A stretch of 64,000 bases of DNA from Pedobacter sp. PLR (GCF_026239675.1 NZ_JAPIVQ010000001.1:248001-312000); one strand, 5' to 3'. Shown: positions 35,753 through 44,975, numbered from the stretch's first letter. A program made the numbers and translations. Notes: a model not told the origin generated them from the letters alone.

Positions 35753-36970
35753 TTATTTCGTAGACCGCTCCTTTTGAACCGACCCTATTGCATTATAAAT
35801 TTCTGCTACACTATTTTCCCAGGTATGTTCCAGTGCAAAACCCCTTCTTGCGTGATGTAGCTCCACCTGATCATTTTCCAGTGCAAGTGCAACCAGGCTA
35901 ACATAATCTTCTTTTGACTCCGCAAGATAAACGAAATCACTAAAAGTTTCCATCGCTTTTGTAGCGGTAGCCACTACCGGTTTACCCATGGCAAGGTATT
36001 CATCTATTTTTCTCGGGTAATTCCCGATGGTCACTTCATTCACCAATTGTGGATTGATACAAACGTCAAAAGCATTGATATAATCCGGCAAATCGGCAAT
36101 AGGCTTAATTCCGGTAAAAATGACATTAGGAATCCCATGGAGCAAACTGCTTTTAAACACCTCATCCTCAGGTCCAACCAACACAATATTCCATTCGGGT
36201 TTGGCCAATGCCAAATGCGAAATAATTTCTACATCTAAACGAATGCTCTGTAAAGCACCCACATAACCAATCACAGGTCCATTTAGTGCTCTTATATCAG
36301 CAGGAGCTTCCTTCTCAGCATCTTCTATAAAAACATCCAGATCGCAACCTTGTCCCACATAATAAGAATGGGGATTAAATTGTTTACAATAATCTGCAAG
36401 GAAAGTAGAATTGGCCACACAAAGGTCATTGCCGGCAATCAGTTTTGGCTCCAGCTCCAGACCATGTTTTTTCCAATAATCTACGGCCACCATATAATCT
36501 CTGGAGTAATAAATGCTTAGCGCAGGTTTTAAGAGCTTATTGAGAAAGAACCCCTTAAACATCTCATTATCATTAAAAAGGATGATATCCTTAAACTTTA
36601 GTTGTTCCAAAGCAGGTAAAATTGACCTCGACAGGATTTTATTATTTCGTAAATTCAGGAAATTAAAGACTTTAGTGCTCCCAATCCAGTTGATAGATTC
36701 TACCATACAATCCGGATAGAAATTCCACAGGTTATCTTTAATCAGAATCAGGTTTTCTTCTTTTCCCTGAATGATATCCAACCTTTTTTTGATTTTAGGG
36801 TCTTTTTTATTTCTGTACAGGGTAATCCGGTCTAAGGGGGAATTGATATATAGTACCCGATTATTTTTACTAAACTCCAATGCGATATTCTTACAATTAC
36901 TCCCGATCTCCGTATCCCAGGGCTGTTGTCCAATTACTACAATATCCCTATTCCTGATCATATTACTCAT
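35753..36970 (-). CDS. Glycosyltransferase of GT-B fold (GT4-like, TuaH-like)
   Basis: A 405-residue GT-B enzyme. The N-terminus has IVVIGQQPWDTEIGSNCKN, and the C-terminal donor domain has GPVIGYVGALQSIRLDVEI near 225 and VCINPQLVNEVTIGNYPRKIDEYLAMGKPVV in parts near 305-335, where NPQ..E..IGNYPRKIDEYLA aligns with the nucleotide-sugar loop of TuaH-like proteins. No anchor helix is seen. It sits mid-operon, 38 bases after the acetyltransferase gene. The sugar donor is unknown. Confidence 0.85.
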   Translation of the reverse strand: MSNMIRNRDIVVIGQQPWDTEIGSNCKNIALEFSKNNRVLYINSPLDRITLYRNKKDPKIKKRLDIIQGKEENLILIKDNLWNFYPDCMVESINWIGSTKVFNFLNLRNNKILSRSILPALEQLKFKDIILFNDNEMFKGFFLNKLLKPALSIYYSRDYMVAVDYWKKHGLELEPKLIAGNDLCVANSTFLADYCKQFNPHSYYVGQGCDLDVFIEDAEKEAPADIRALNGPVIGYVGALQSIRLDVEIISHLALAKPEWNIVLVGPEDEVFKSSLLHGIPNVIFTGIKPIADLPDYINAFDVCINPQLVNEVTIGNYPRKIDEYLAMGKPVVATATKAMETFSDFVYLAESKEDYVSLVALALENDQVELHHARRGFALEHTWENSVAEIYNAIGSVQKERSTK

Positions 36971-37008
36971 GCAGACAGATTAAATTTCTCAACGCTTTCT
37001 ATTATCAT

Positions 37009-37641
37009 CTAATTCCCGGCAGCATTAATCCGCTCCCAAATCCCGGATGCTGGATTATATTGTTTGATCACTTTTGCCGGATTACCTACAGCTACGCTAA
37101 ATGGAGGAACATCTTTGGTGACTATACTTCCGGCGCCAATGATACAATGTTTCCCCAGCGTAACACCAGCGGTTATTACTGAATTAGAACCGACCCACAC
37201 ATCATCCTCAATGGTGATCTGCTTACAACTTTCCTTTTGTCTTCTTGGGGAGATTTCAACATCTTCATAACCATGATTCAATGCAGAAATCACAATATTT
37301 TGTGCCAGCATCACCTCATTTCCGATCGTTACCGGGCCTATAATCACGTTCCCAATTCCTACTATCGTTTGATTACCAATAATCACATCACCCACCCCAT
37401 TGTTAATGGTAGCAAAATCCTCGATGACAGACTTAACGCCCATTGTAAATCGATTGTAAGGAAATACATCCATACGCGTTCTGCTCCTGATGATAGAGCC
37501 CTTTCCTTTCTTATGTACAAAAGGATTCACTAACCAACTCACCCAAAGTCTCGGACGATGTTCATTGGCAGGGATCATCAACTTCAGCGCAAGCTTCTTT
37601 AATGCAGGATTAGATTTAATCTTTTCAACTATAGACATCAA
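37009..37641 (-). CDS. Left-handed beta-helix acyl/acetyltransferase (hexapeptide repeat)
   Basis: A 210-residue WbbJ/xenobiotic-acetyltransferase-like protein. Hexapeptide repeats run through about 80-180: IGNQTIVGIGNVIIGPVTIG, ITIEDDVWVGSNSVI and AGVTLGKHCIIGAGSIV. NHGYEDVE near 127 has the likely catalytic His. It should acetylate a sugar of the repeat unit with acetyl-CoA. It is one candidate for the missing N-acetyltransferase of the FdtA/FdtB amino sugar, although that pathway is 25 kb away. It lies 8 bases after the 27-codon micro-ORF stop. Confidence 0.9.
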   Translation of the reverse strand: MMSIVEKIKSNPALKKLALKLMIPANEHRPRLWVSWLVNPFVHKKGKGSIIRSRTRMDVFPYNRFTMGVKSVIEDFATINNGVGDVIIGNQTIVGIGNVIIGPVTIGNEVMLAQNIVISALNHGYEDVEISPRRQKESCKQITIEDDVWVGSNSVITAGVTLGKHCIIGAGSIVTKDVPPFSVAVGNPAKVIKQYNPASGIWERINAAGN

Positions 37642-37649
37642 TACTGAAA

Positions 37650-37733
37650 TTAGTTTTCATTTTTCTTTTTTCCTTTGAAAAACCCAATCAAGAAGCAGAT
37701 CAAAGCCGGGATAGCGAATATTTCGAATGGCAT
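37650..37733 (-). CDS. Micro-ORF of 27 codons, predicted single-helix membrane peptide
   Basis: The ATG (37733-37731) shares one base with the stop of the polymerase/ligase gene (TAATG), the same coupling seen at other junctions of this region. The 27-residue peptide is hydrophobic from about 2 to 19 (FEIFAIPALICFLIGFF) and ends in a basic and polar tail (KGKKKNEN), so a single membrane helix with a cytoplasmic tail is predicted. The stop TAA (37652-37650) is 8 bases before the acetyltransferase start. I do not recognise a family. A chance frame is possible, but the coupling and composition argue for a real small protein, perhaps an accessory subunit of the polymerase. Confidence 0.5.
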   Translation of the reverse strand: MPFEIFAIPALICFLIGFFKGKKKNEN

Positions 37734-39193
37734 TATATTTTTGGTTTTAAACTTCTATTATGCTGACTTCTTATTTCTTCTTCGATTTTAGGGCTGATAA
37801 ACACGAGGACCCAGGAAATGTAGACTACGAAAGAGGAAGGTGCTGTATTGATGACCTCATTCGCATAGCTACAGAACAAAATACCCGCATAGCCCGAGGT
37901 CAATGCCATTGTCTTTATTCTCAAGCCCTGGTCCTCCGTCTTCCAGACAATACCACAACACTTTCCGAGAATATACATCATGATACAGAACCATAAAATG
38001 AAGCCTACAATTCCATACATTGCCCAGACTTTTACCCAATAACTATCAGGTTGTACAGTCGAAAGGAATTTATCTTTGTTATAAGTTTCTCCCCAGACAC
38101 CGATTACACCTAGTCCACCACCGAAAGGTCTGCTATGCAGATAATCCCGTAAAATCTTTTGATTTATCAATCTAACGTTCAACGAAGCATCTTTTGAGTC
38201 CAGGGCAGACCTCAATCTAAGGATCTGATAATTTCCATTACCGATATTGGTGAATTTCAAAAAGCCGATAAAAGAAAGTGCTATCAATCCGCCAACAATC
38301 ATGACTTTAAATTTTTTGCTTAGTATCAGGGCCAACATCAGCCCGATGATCAGTGCAAATAAAGCCCCCCTTGTTCCTGAAATCATCATCCCATAAACCA
38401 TAATCATGGATGCGATAAGCAACAGGGCTCTCTTCCACCATTTAAACGGCCCCAAGGCAAGAATTAACGCGATTAATGCAATGTGTGCCTGGGATGCTCC
38501 AAATTGCCCAGCATCACTATAAAAAGAGAATACCCTTAATCTTCCCCAGATGAGGTGGGTATTCGAAGCTCCTTCATCCAAAAACTTTTGTTCTCCCGGA
38601 GACAAGCCTATATACATTTGTTTTAAACCATTAAATGAGGCCAATAAGGACAGGCCGATGATCAAATACAAAAAGGTATTTAAGTCTTTGTTCTTTTTCA
38701 ATAAAAGAAAACCGAGGGGAACAATTAGAAAAGGATAGAAGGCTGCTGCTCTAATCTCTTGTAGCCATCCCTGAGGGCTGGCTCCTGCAGGATTTGCAAC
38801 TTCCAGCACACTCACAATCAGCCAGATCGTTAGTAGCCAGACAAAGTCATTATTAAGGACTTTCCAGTCATATCTGTTTGCGGTAAAGATCACAGTAAGC
38901 CATCCCATTAAAAGAATCACTTCCTGTAGCGTTCCATAAGGAAAACCTCCTATCTCCCTACCTAAGATGCCGAAGGTAAAGACATAAAAGATCATCAGCC
39001 AGATGATCGTTTTAGGTTCCTGAATAAAGCAAATCTGCAGGGCGATCCCACAAGAAATCGCGATGACTAAAACTGGTGCTAAAATCCCTAAATCCACCAC
39101 AAATAGAGAGGTACAGAGACAAATGAGTATTACAAGAGAGATAATTGTAATATTCAATTTACTGCGCTGTTTAAACCCTGGAGTGCTGTGCAT
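37733..39193 (-). CDS. O-antigen ligase/polymerase-like protein (Wzy/WaaL family)
   Basis: A 486-residue membrane protein with about 11-12 helices. A large periplasmic loop lies near 325-380 with RLRSALDSKDASLNVRLINQ and SRPFGGGLGVIG, as in Wzy_C-type polymerases and ligases. The Arg-rich RLRSALD and a later Gly-rich motif are typical of the loop that contacts lipid-linked sugar. It should polymerise undecaprenyl-linked repeat units in the periplasm, with the Wzc-like protein (39247) setting chain length. There are 53 bases between the two. A ligase role cannot be excluded. Confidence 0.88.
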   Translation of the reverse strand: MHSTPGFKQRSKLNITIISLVILICLCTSLFVVDLGILAPVLVIAISCGIALQICFIQEPKTIIWLMIFYVFTFGILGREIGGFPYGTLQEVILLMGWLTVIFTANRYDWKVLNNDFVWLLTIWLIVSVLEVANPAGASPQGWLQEIRAAAFYPFLIVPLGFLLLKKNKDLNTFLYLIIGLSLLASFNGLKQMYIGLSPGEQKFLDEGASNTHLIWGRLRVFSFYSDAGQFGASQAHIALIALILALGPFKWWKRALLLIASMIMVYGMMISGTRGALFALIIGLMLALILSKKFKVMIVGGLIALSFIGFLKFTNIGNGNYQILRLRSALDSKDASLNVRLINQKILRDYLHSRPFGGGLGVIGVWGETYNKDKFLSTVQPDSYWVKVWAMYGIVGFILWFCIMMYILGKCCGIVWKTEDQGLRIKTMALTSGYAGILFCSYANEVINTAPSSFVVYISWVLVFISPKIEEEIRSQHNRSLKPKI

Positions 39194-39246
39194 TTAAAAT
39201 CTTTTAAAAAATCTGTTCATTAAAGATAGAACTCTAAAACTAAATT

Positions 39247-41397
39247 TTAGTTTTTACTGTTCGTCCGAATTTTGTTCAGAACCCATCCTAACAAACCAGG
39301 TTGTTCCTTCAAATAATTAAGTGCATCTCTGTCTGTATCCGAGATCACTCCTCCTACTTCAAAAACAATCAGACTTTTTTCTGTAAACATCAACCATTCC
39401 TTAGCGATATTAAGATCTCTCATGCTATTGACATCAATGATAATCAGGTCAAATTCCTCTCTTAAAACATCAAAACCTGCTTTCAGACTTTTATTGCTTT
39501 GTAACTCTAATAGAGAAGTATTGTCATTGTTTTTATTCAATACGGTGATGAGGTCATCTGTACGGATTTCTTTTTTAACCAGGAAGGTCTCAAAATTTTC
39601 TCTGGTCACCAGTTCTTTCGTATTACTTGCTTCCGGAGTATGGTTTTCGCCACCAATCAAGAGAATTTTCTTTCCGGTCATGGCAAATGCCTGTGCCAGA
39701 CTGGAAGCCAGGAAAGACTTCCCTTCACCTTCTCCGAGGCTGGTAATGCCCAGAATTTTACTATCATCGGCTTCCATGTGGTTAGAAATCTCCAACCTGA
39801 TGGACCTCAGTAAATTCTTATAAGCAATATAATCCGGGTTATTGGCATCATTCCAGATGCTTTTGATAGACTTGCCTTGCACATCTACTAAAGTCAGGTT
39901 TCCAATTACCGGTAAGCCACTCACTTGTTCCAGTTGCTTAGGCGTGTAAATACTATTGTCCAGAAAGAAAAGCCCTACTACTGCCATAAAGCAAAGCGAG
40001 AAACTTCCAATTCCTGAAAGGGCAAGATAGATAATGGCCTTTGAAGGTTCAGGAGTACCTATAAGTCCGTACTGAGCAATATTTAACTTTAAGCCGATAT
40101 TCTGTTCCGTTCTGGTCTGATTATAGCGATTCAAAGCTTCCATATAATCCTTGGTAGCCAGATCAGCATCCCGCTCATAGTTTTGAATTCCAGCATCAAA
40201 AGGTACCATTTTGTTGTATTTCCCCCTCAACATCGACAATTCTCTATCGATAGAAGCAATGCTACTTCTGGCCTGGTCGGTGGCAATTTGTAATGCTGCT
40301 CTTTGTTGTATCAGATTTTGTTTTGAAACCGTTGGATCTGTGATGTTATTGTCTGAATTACGCGCGGTCATGTTACTCAGTATATTACTGAGTGAATCAA
40401 TTTTACGCTTATCAGAAACTTTAAAACCACCATCAATATAACGGTCGTTCGCAATTTTAAGCTGGTTCTTAATGTTTACAATATCTCTGTTATCTGAAAT
40501 GACACTTCCACCTACGTATGGATCACTACCTCTTAGCTTTGCTTCAATTGCCGCTATAGCACCTTGATTTGACTGTATAGACCTCACTGCCTGAGCTTTT
40601 AACTCTTCATTCTGAGAAATCTGACTGTAAACAATTTCACTTTGCTTATCCAGATTCAGGACGCCATTGGCCATCTTGAAATTCCTCAAAGCCTCGTTTT
40701 TCTGATTCATCACATCTTCCTTCTTACGCAGCAAGGAATCCAGCATAACGATAGAGTTATTCTGATTGAAATTTACATCAAGTGTATAGTTTGAAATGAA
40801 TTCCTTTGCCAGCGTATTCACTACATAAGCAGAAAGTTCAGGATTCTCAGAAAGGTATTTTACCGTGATGAAATCACTGCCATCACCATGGCTGATACTC
40901 AGTTTTTTATCCAGCGATTTTTCATCATACCCCATTGAGGCCACAATATTATAAAGCGGATACTTCTCTTTATTATCAGCAACAGTTAAGACACTTTTCT
41001 TTTCGAGCTTACTCTTCACAAGCTCAATCAATTCCTTTTTTTGAGGAGCTGATAAAGAATCAATCTTCTGGCTGTATTTCTTAAATGAATTCTCAGGACT
41101 TTCTAAATCATGCAGGATCAAATTATAAGAAAGAATACTCATGATTTTTTTCATTTTCATCTTCTCCATAATATTGGCGAACTGCTGACTGGTTTGGTAG
41201 TAATCCCTCCCCTGTCCGGCTTCCGTATAGACTTGCTTTGATTGATCTACCAACCCTGTTGAAATCTGCGCTTCTGAACTGTATTCATTGGGCATATTTT
41301 TCACCATAAAGTATGTTATTGCCACAGCAACAACAGGCACGATGATTACAAGCCACTTGTATCGGTTTAAATGTTTTGAAAAATCCTTAAAATCCAT
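39247..41397 (-). CDS. Wzc-like polysaccharide co-polymerase with degenerate kinase domain
   Basis: A 716-residue inner-membrane protein: helix 1 near 14-31, a long periplasmic coiled-coil Wzz-type domain (about 32-450), helix 2 near 455-480, then a cytoplasmic BY-kinase-like domain. Walker A is intact (LGEGEGKSF near 552). Walker A' reads ILLIGGEN near 577, where an Asp is expected, and Walker B is LIIIDVNSM near 655. The C-terminus ends in NKIRTNSKN with no tyrosine cluster. This suggests a chain-length regulator without Tyr autophosphorylation. It lies 25 bases after the half-length TolC gene. No Wza-type export lipoprotein is in the window. Confidence 0.9.
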   Translation of the reverse strand: MDFKDFSKHLNRYKWLVIIVPVVAVAITYFMVKNMPNEYSSEAQISTGLVDQSKQVYTEAGQGRDYYQTSQQFANIMEKMKMKKIMSILSYNLILHDLESPENSFKKYSQKIDSLSAPQKKELIELVKSKLEKKSVLTVADNKEKYPLYNIVASMGYDEKSLDKKLSISHGDGSDFITVKYLSENPELSAYVVNTLAKEFISNYTLDVNFNQNNSIVMLDSLLRKKEDVMNQKNEALRNFKMANGVLNLDKQSEIVYSQISQNEELKAQAVRSIQSNQGAIAAIEAKLRGSDPYVGGSVISDNRDIVNIKNQLKIANDRYIDGGFKVSDKRKIDSLSNILSNMTARNSDNNITDPTVSKQNLIQQRAALQIATDQARSSIASIDRELSMLRGKYNKMVPFDAGIQNYERDADLATKDYMEALNRYNQTRTEQNIGLKLNIAQYGLIGTPEPSKAIIYLALSGIGSFSLCFMAVVGLFFLDNSIYTPKQLEQVSGLPVIGNLTLVDVQGKSIKSIWNDANNPDYIAYKNLLRSIRLEISNHMEADDSKILGITSLGEGEGKSFLASSLAQAFAMTGKKILLIGGENHTPEASNTKELVTRENFETFLVKKEIRTDDLITVLNKNNDNTSLLELQSNKSLKAGFDVLREEFDLIIIDVNSMRDLNIAKEWLMFTEKSLIVFEVGGVISDTDRDALNYLKEQPGLLGWVLNKIRTNSKN

Positions 41398-41422
41398 TGA
41401 GGTAAAATAATAATAAATATAG

Positions 41423-42103
41423 TTATTTAACTTCTGATAATTTCACACCAATAATCTCTTCCAATGAATCTTTTGCGGACAGAAGACTTACTTCAGATTG
41501 GATCTTAGAGGTTAATGAGGTCGATAAGTTAATTCTGGATTGGTTGTAGATATCTAATGAAATTTCACCCTTCTCAAACTTGTATTTTAAGTTATCCGCC
41601 ACATTTTTATTGTCTTGTACACTTTGTGTATTTATCTTCAACTGACTAAGCTGCTGAATATAAGCGTAATATCTACGTTTCACTTCTACTTCAATTGCAA
41701 GTTCATATTCTTCAGCCTGATACTGAGCGATTTTTAAATCAGATTTAGCCTTTTTTGCGTTAAATGGTTTTTGAAGAAAGTTGCCAAGGTTAAGGTTTAT
41801 TCCAAACTGGAATCCATTTACATTATATGGATTAATCGGATCTAATACTGTTTTATCCTGAGGTCTATAGAAATAGGACCCATTGAATATATCCAGATAA
41901 GAAAGTGATGTGATTGGAATTTCTGCTTTTGCTTTAGTAACCGTTTCATTTAACGCTTTCCTTCTTGGGTAATTTTGCTTAGCCAATGAAATGTATTTCT
42001 CCAGATCAGCGTACTTAATATCTCCGATGATTGATTCCTGGGCATACGTATCCAGGCTTAAGAACATTAATACAATTAATGCCATTTTAAATAGATTTTT
42101 CAT
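41423..42103 (-). CDS. Short TolC-family outer-membrane efflux-like protein
   Basis: A 226-residue protein with a signal peptide (to about 21, LDTYAQ) and a single TolC-like helical/strand half: KYISLAKQNYPRRKALNETV near 36-55, GFQFGINLNLGNFLQKPFNAKKAK near 96-119 (in parts), and long coiled helices to the end. Typical TolC proteins are about 420-480 residues with two such halves, so this is half-length. The frame is intact, with start and stop in normal places. It lies between the phosphoglycosyl transferase and the Wzc-like genes. It may form the outer-membrane or periplasmic part of polysaccharide export; this is inferred. Confidence 0.78.
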   Translation of the reverse strand: MKNLFKMALIVLMFLSLDTYAQESIIGDIKYADLEKYISLAKQNYPRRKALNETVTKAKAEIPITSLSYLDIFNGSYFYRPQDKTVLDPINPYNVNGFQFGINLNLGNFLQKPFNAKKAKSDLKIAQYQAEEYELAIEVEVKRRYYAYIQQLSQLKINTQSVQDNKNVADNLKYKFEKGEISLDIYNQSRINLSTSLTSKIQSEVSLLSAKDSLEEIIGVKLSEVK

Positions 42104-42165
42104 GATTTGAGGTGGTTAATAGGGTTATTCTAAGCGTTTATTTTTTTAATCAGGTTAATTTCAGG

Positions 42166-43242
42166 CTATACTTCTTCTTTTTGAATCAGTGCAGGAATCG
42201 TTTTCAATATAATTTTCAGGTCTAGTAAGATCGAATAATTGTCTGCATAAAAGTTGTCCAACTCTTTACGTTCAGTTTCAGACATATCTTTCTTCCCTCT
42301 TTTACTGATTTGCCATAGGCCGGTTAAACCTGCCGGACCCAAAAACCGGGTAGACCATTCATTAGTTGTCAGTTGTTCTGCTTCATACAGTGGCAGTGGG
42401 CGATTGCCTACCAACGACATATCTCCAATGAAAACATTGATCAGCTGTGGCAGCTCGTCGATACTTGTTTTCCTTAAAAAAGCCCCTAGTTTGGTAATTC
42501 TAGGGTCGTCTTTAAATTTCACAAAAGCGGCTTTACTATTCTTTTTATCAGATTCATTAGCATACTGATTCAGATCAGCGATAGAGTCGAGCATCTTATC
42601 TGCATCACTTCTCATTGATCTGAACTTATAAAAATCAAAAATGCGATAACCTGCGCCTACCCTTTTACTCTTATAAATTACCGGTCCTTTAGATTCCAGG
42701 CGGACTAAAATGGCCACGATAATAAACAAAGGAAATAAAGCCAATAGGGCCATACCTGATGCAATCAGGTCAAACGCGCGTTTAGCGAAGGGTGTTTGGT
42801 ATTCTACTTCTACCTGTTGGGCAAGTTCCATCAGCTTGGGTTTGATTAACTTAAATTTAACTAAAAAATTAAGTCTTTCACAGAAATCTTCTAAAGGAAA
42901 TGGATAGGTGTAATAATCGTTCACCTTTAGCTCCAGGGCTTTCATTCTCCATTTCTTATCTTCTTTAATACCAAGAAGGACAATTATCAATCCCTGAAGT
43001 AATGGGTTTTTCTTAATTTCTCTGATCTGATCAAAGCAATTCTTATTGTCGTCTACTTCAATTAAAATAATATCAGGTAAAGTCAACAGAGATTGTTGAT
43101 CCAGGTATCTTTTAAAATCTTCAGGATCCTCCATTTGCTCCACATTGGCATCAAACTCCTCAGAAATCACACTTTTAAGGAGTTTCCCAAAATGCACAAT
43201 CTTAGCATTTATCTGAGGACGATTAATTGTAGAGGTATTCAT
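42166..43242 (-). CDS. Initiating phosphoglycosyl transferase with N-terminal pseudo-receiver domain
   Basis: A 358-residue fusion. Residues 13-125 fold like a response-regulator receiver, but all key residues are lost: the acidic pair is His17-Phe18, the phospho-Asp is Glu62, the Ser/Thr is Gly91 and the Lys is Tyr113. Residues 151-355 are a WcaJ/PglC-type transferase with one re-entrant membrane helix (about 160-180, Pro171), KFRSM near 206, the catalytic SIDELPQ dyad (Asp262-Glu263) and GNRPLP. It transfers a sugar phosphate from UDP-sugar to undecaprenyl phosphate, the first step of repeat-unit synthesis. Its ATG overlaps the stop of the receiver gene upstream by one base, so the true receiver and this enzyme are co-translated. 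Confidence 0.9.
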   Translation of the reverse strand: MNTSTINRPQINAKIVHFGKLLKSVISEEFDANVEQMEDPEDFKRYLDQQSLLTLPDIILIEVDDNKNCFDQIREIKKNPLLQGLIIVLLGIKEDKKWRMKALELKVNDYYTYPFPLEDFCERLNFLVKFKLIKPKLMELAQQVEVEYQTPFAKRAFDLIASGMALLALFPLFIIVAILVRLESKGPVIYKSKRVGAGYRIFDFYKFRSMRSDADKMLDSIADLNQYANESDKKNSKAAFVKFKDDPRITKLGAFLRKTSIDELPQLINVFIGDMSLVGNRPLPLYEAEQLTTNEWSTRFLGPAGLTGLWQISKRGKKDMSETERKELDNFYADNYSILLDLKIILKTIPALIQKEEV

Positions 43243-43745
43243 TATACGATAAGTTGAGCAATTTGAGTTTTTAATGTAGCCGGATTAAAAGGTTTTTCCA
43301 TATAACTGTCTATCTTAAACGGCATATTTTTTACTTTTTCAGCAAGATCTTCAGCACCAGACAACAGGATCACCGGGGTATTTCTGTAGAAGCCACTGAT
43401 TTTCAAATTTCTGATTAAGGAGCTACCATCAAAGTAAGGCATCATCAAATCAGAGATAATCAAATCAGGATCATTCCCTTCTTCCAACCATGCAATCGCC
43501 TCTATTCCACTCTTTTTGATGATTAAATCATAATCTGCGGCTAAGATAAAACTCAACAACTTGAGAATACTAAGTTCATCATCAACAATTAATATACTTC
43601 TCTTGTGAGCGGTTTTACTTTCCATGTATTCTTTCGTGTGCGTCTTACCTGAACTCCATAACAAAAATTTATCCAAATATGGAGAATGATCTGTTTCAGG
43701 AGACCTGGGTGTACTGTTGTTGTTACTGATTTTATCTGTAAACAT
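43242..43745 (-). CDS. Stand-alone response regulator receiver
   Basis: A 167-residue protein with only a receiver domain after about 48 N-terminal residues. Phosphorylation residues are complete: Asp55-Asp56 in ILIVDDE, Asp99 in LIISDLMMP, Ser129 in LLSGAED and Lys151 in MEKPF. There is no output domain. ATG at 43625 (MESKTAHKRS) would remove 40 residues and is a plausible alternative start. The gene overlaps the pseudo-receiver/transferase gene by one base. A direct protein-level control of glycan initiation by this receiver is likely but inferred. No histidine kinase is in the window. Confidence 0.9.
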   Translation of the reverse strand: MFTDKISNNNSTPRSPETDHSPYLDKFLLWSSGKTHTKEYMESKTAHKRSILIVDDELSILKLLSFILAADYDLIIKKSGIEAIAWLEEGNDPDLIISDLMMPYFDGSSLIRNLKISGFYRNTPVILLSGAEDLAEKVKNMPFKIDSYMEKPFNPATLKTQIAQLIV

Positions 43746-43834
43746 AATGCTTTTTCTAGTTAAAACTTTAATTAAACTTTCTTTGATTTAAAAAAAGCAG
43801 GAATTACTATACTCTGCATTTCCCATCAGCTCAA

Positions 43835-44203
43835 TTATTTTATTTTGATCACAAACGTCTGCGTACGACTTTCCCCTTCGGTCCAGTCTTTCAACTCATT
43901 AGACACTACTCTACCAAAAGAATCCATCACTAAAAGTCTGATTTTTTGCTCCTCTTTTGAAAGTACTTTTGTGATCAGATTAAAGCCATCCGCATAAAAA
44001 AAAGCAATATCATTACTTCCCCTGTCGATCCTCACCTGGTAATCCTTATTATTAACCTGATAGTTTATCACACATTTATTACATTCAACTCTTAAAAGCC
44101 CTGCATTTTTTAAAACTTCAGGGGCATCACTATCTAAAGCCTCCTTTTTACAGCTGCCCAGTAACACAACAACGAATAACAATAATGGATATAATGCCCT
44201 CAT
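43835..44203 (-). CDS. Small lipoprotein, unknown function
   Basis: A 122-residue protein starting at ATG 44203 (MRALYPLLLFVV), which gives a good signal peptide and lipobox LLGSC (Cys17); the upstream ATG 44242 adds 13 residues before it. The mature part has two Cys (VECNKCVINY) and beta-rich sequence such as YQVRIDRGSNDIAFFYADG. I recognise no family. It lies 89 bases upstream of the response regulator on the same strand, so it may precede the export operon. Confidence 0.65.
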   Translation of the reverse strand: MRALYPLLLFVVVLLGSCKKEALDSDAPEVLKNAGLLRVECNKCVINYQVNNKDYQVRIDRGSNDIAFFYADGFNLITKVLSKEEQKIRLLVMDSFGRVVSNELKDWTEGESRTQTFVIKIK

Positions 44204-44478
44204 TTTCCTGTAGTTTAATGAAATATTAAAGGAAAAAACCAAGCCAGGCCTTTATTTTGGCAGAATCAACCTGAAAATAAAGCAATAAACTTAGATGCAA
44301 GCTAACTGAGCGCTATTTTCGATATTAAAAATATAATTGATGATTTCATAAACATCAATTATAGGTGGTTTATTTTCCCAATAAAGACCCCATTGTGGGC
44401 ATTTTTCTACAACTTATCACCCTAAAATAATAGGTGTTACACCGCTAAATTAGCCTGTAAAGCGTATTTTGAACCATT

Positions 44479-44685
44479 TTATTTGTCCATCAGCGGACTT
44501 GGTTCAGGAGGGGTATTCGGATATCTGAGGTCATTTTCACCATCGGGATTCCCCGAAACCCGTTCATGGTCGCTATTCAGATAGCTGTTAAACGAAAAAT
44601 CCTCGGAAGAGCCATCGGCATCCAGTCCAAGGTTGTTCTTTTCTTCATAAATTCTGTTGCTAAGCTTGTTTTTCCTGTAATTCAT
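44479..44685 (-). CDS. Small acidic hypothetical protein
   Basis: A 68-residue open frame, hydrophilic and acidic (SSEDFSFNSYLNSDHE, NPDGENDLRYPNTPPEPSP), without signal peptide or membrane segment. Composition is protein-like rather than random and no other frame is open here. There is no family I recognise. It could be a small cytoplasmic protein or a chance frame. Confidence 0.4.
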   Translation of the reverse strand: MNYRKNKLSNRIYEEKNNLGLDADGSSEDFSFNSYLNSDHERVSGNPDGENDLRYPNTPPEPSPLMDK

Positions 44686-44975
44686 CCTGATATCGTTTAT
44701 ATTATTCTTTAATTTTCCAGCAGACCTGTCCTGTTAAAAATTCAGCTCCTACCTGATGGAATATAAGCATGTTCATACAAGCAATCCTATTGCTCTGGAA
44801 TCCAGCTAAAACATACCTAAAGTAGATATTAGTCCGGATAAATTAACAAGCAGCGCTGATATAGGTTTTAACAAAATAAAATTTCCTGAATTTAAAATAT
44901 CCTCCACCCTCATTTTAAGATTTTGATATTAATGTTCAATTCATTATTTTCACCTCGAAATATATATATAAGAAT

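Noticed and set aside
44243..44478. Short inverted repeat at 44336-44359 as an operator
   Set aside because: The stem is only 7 bases in A/T-rich sequence and could be chance.
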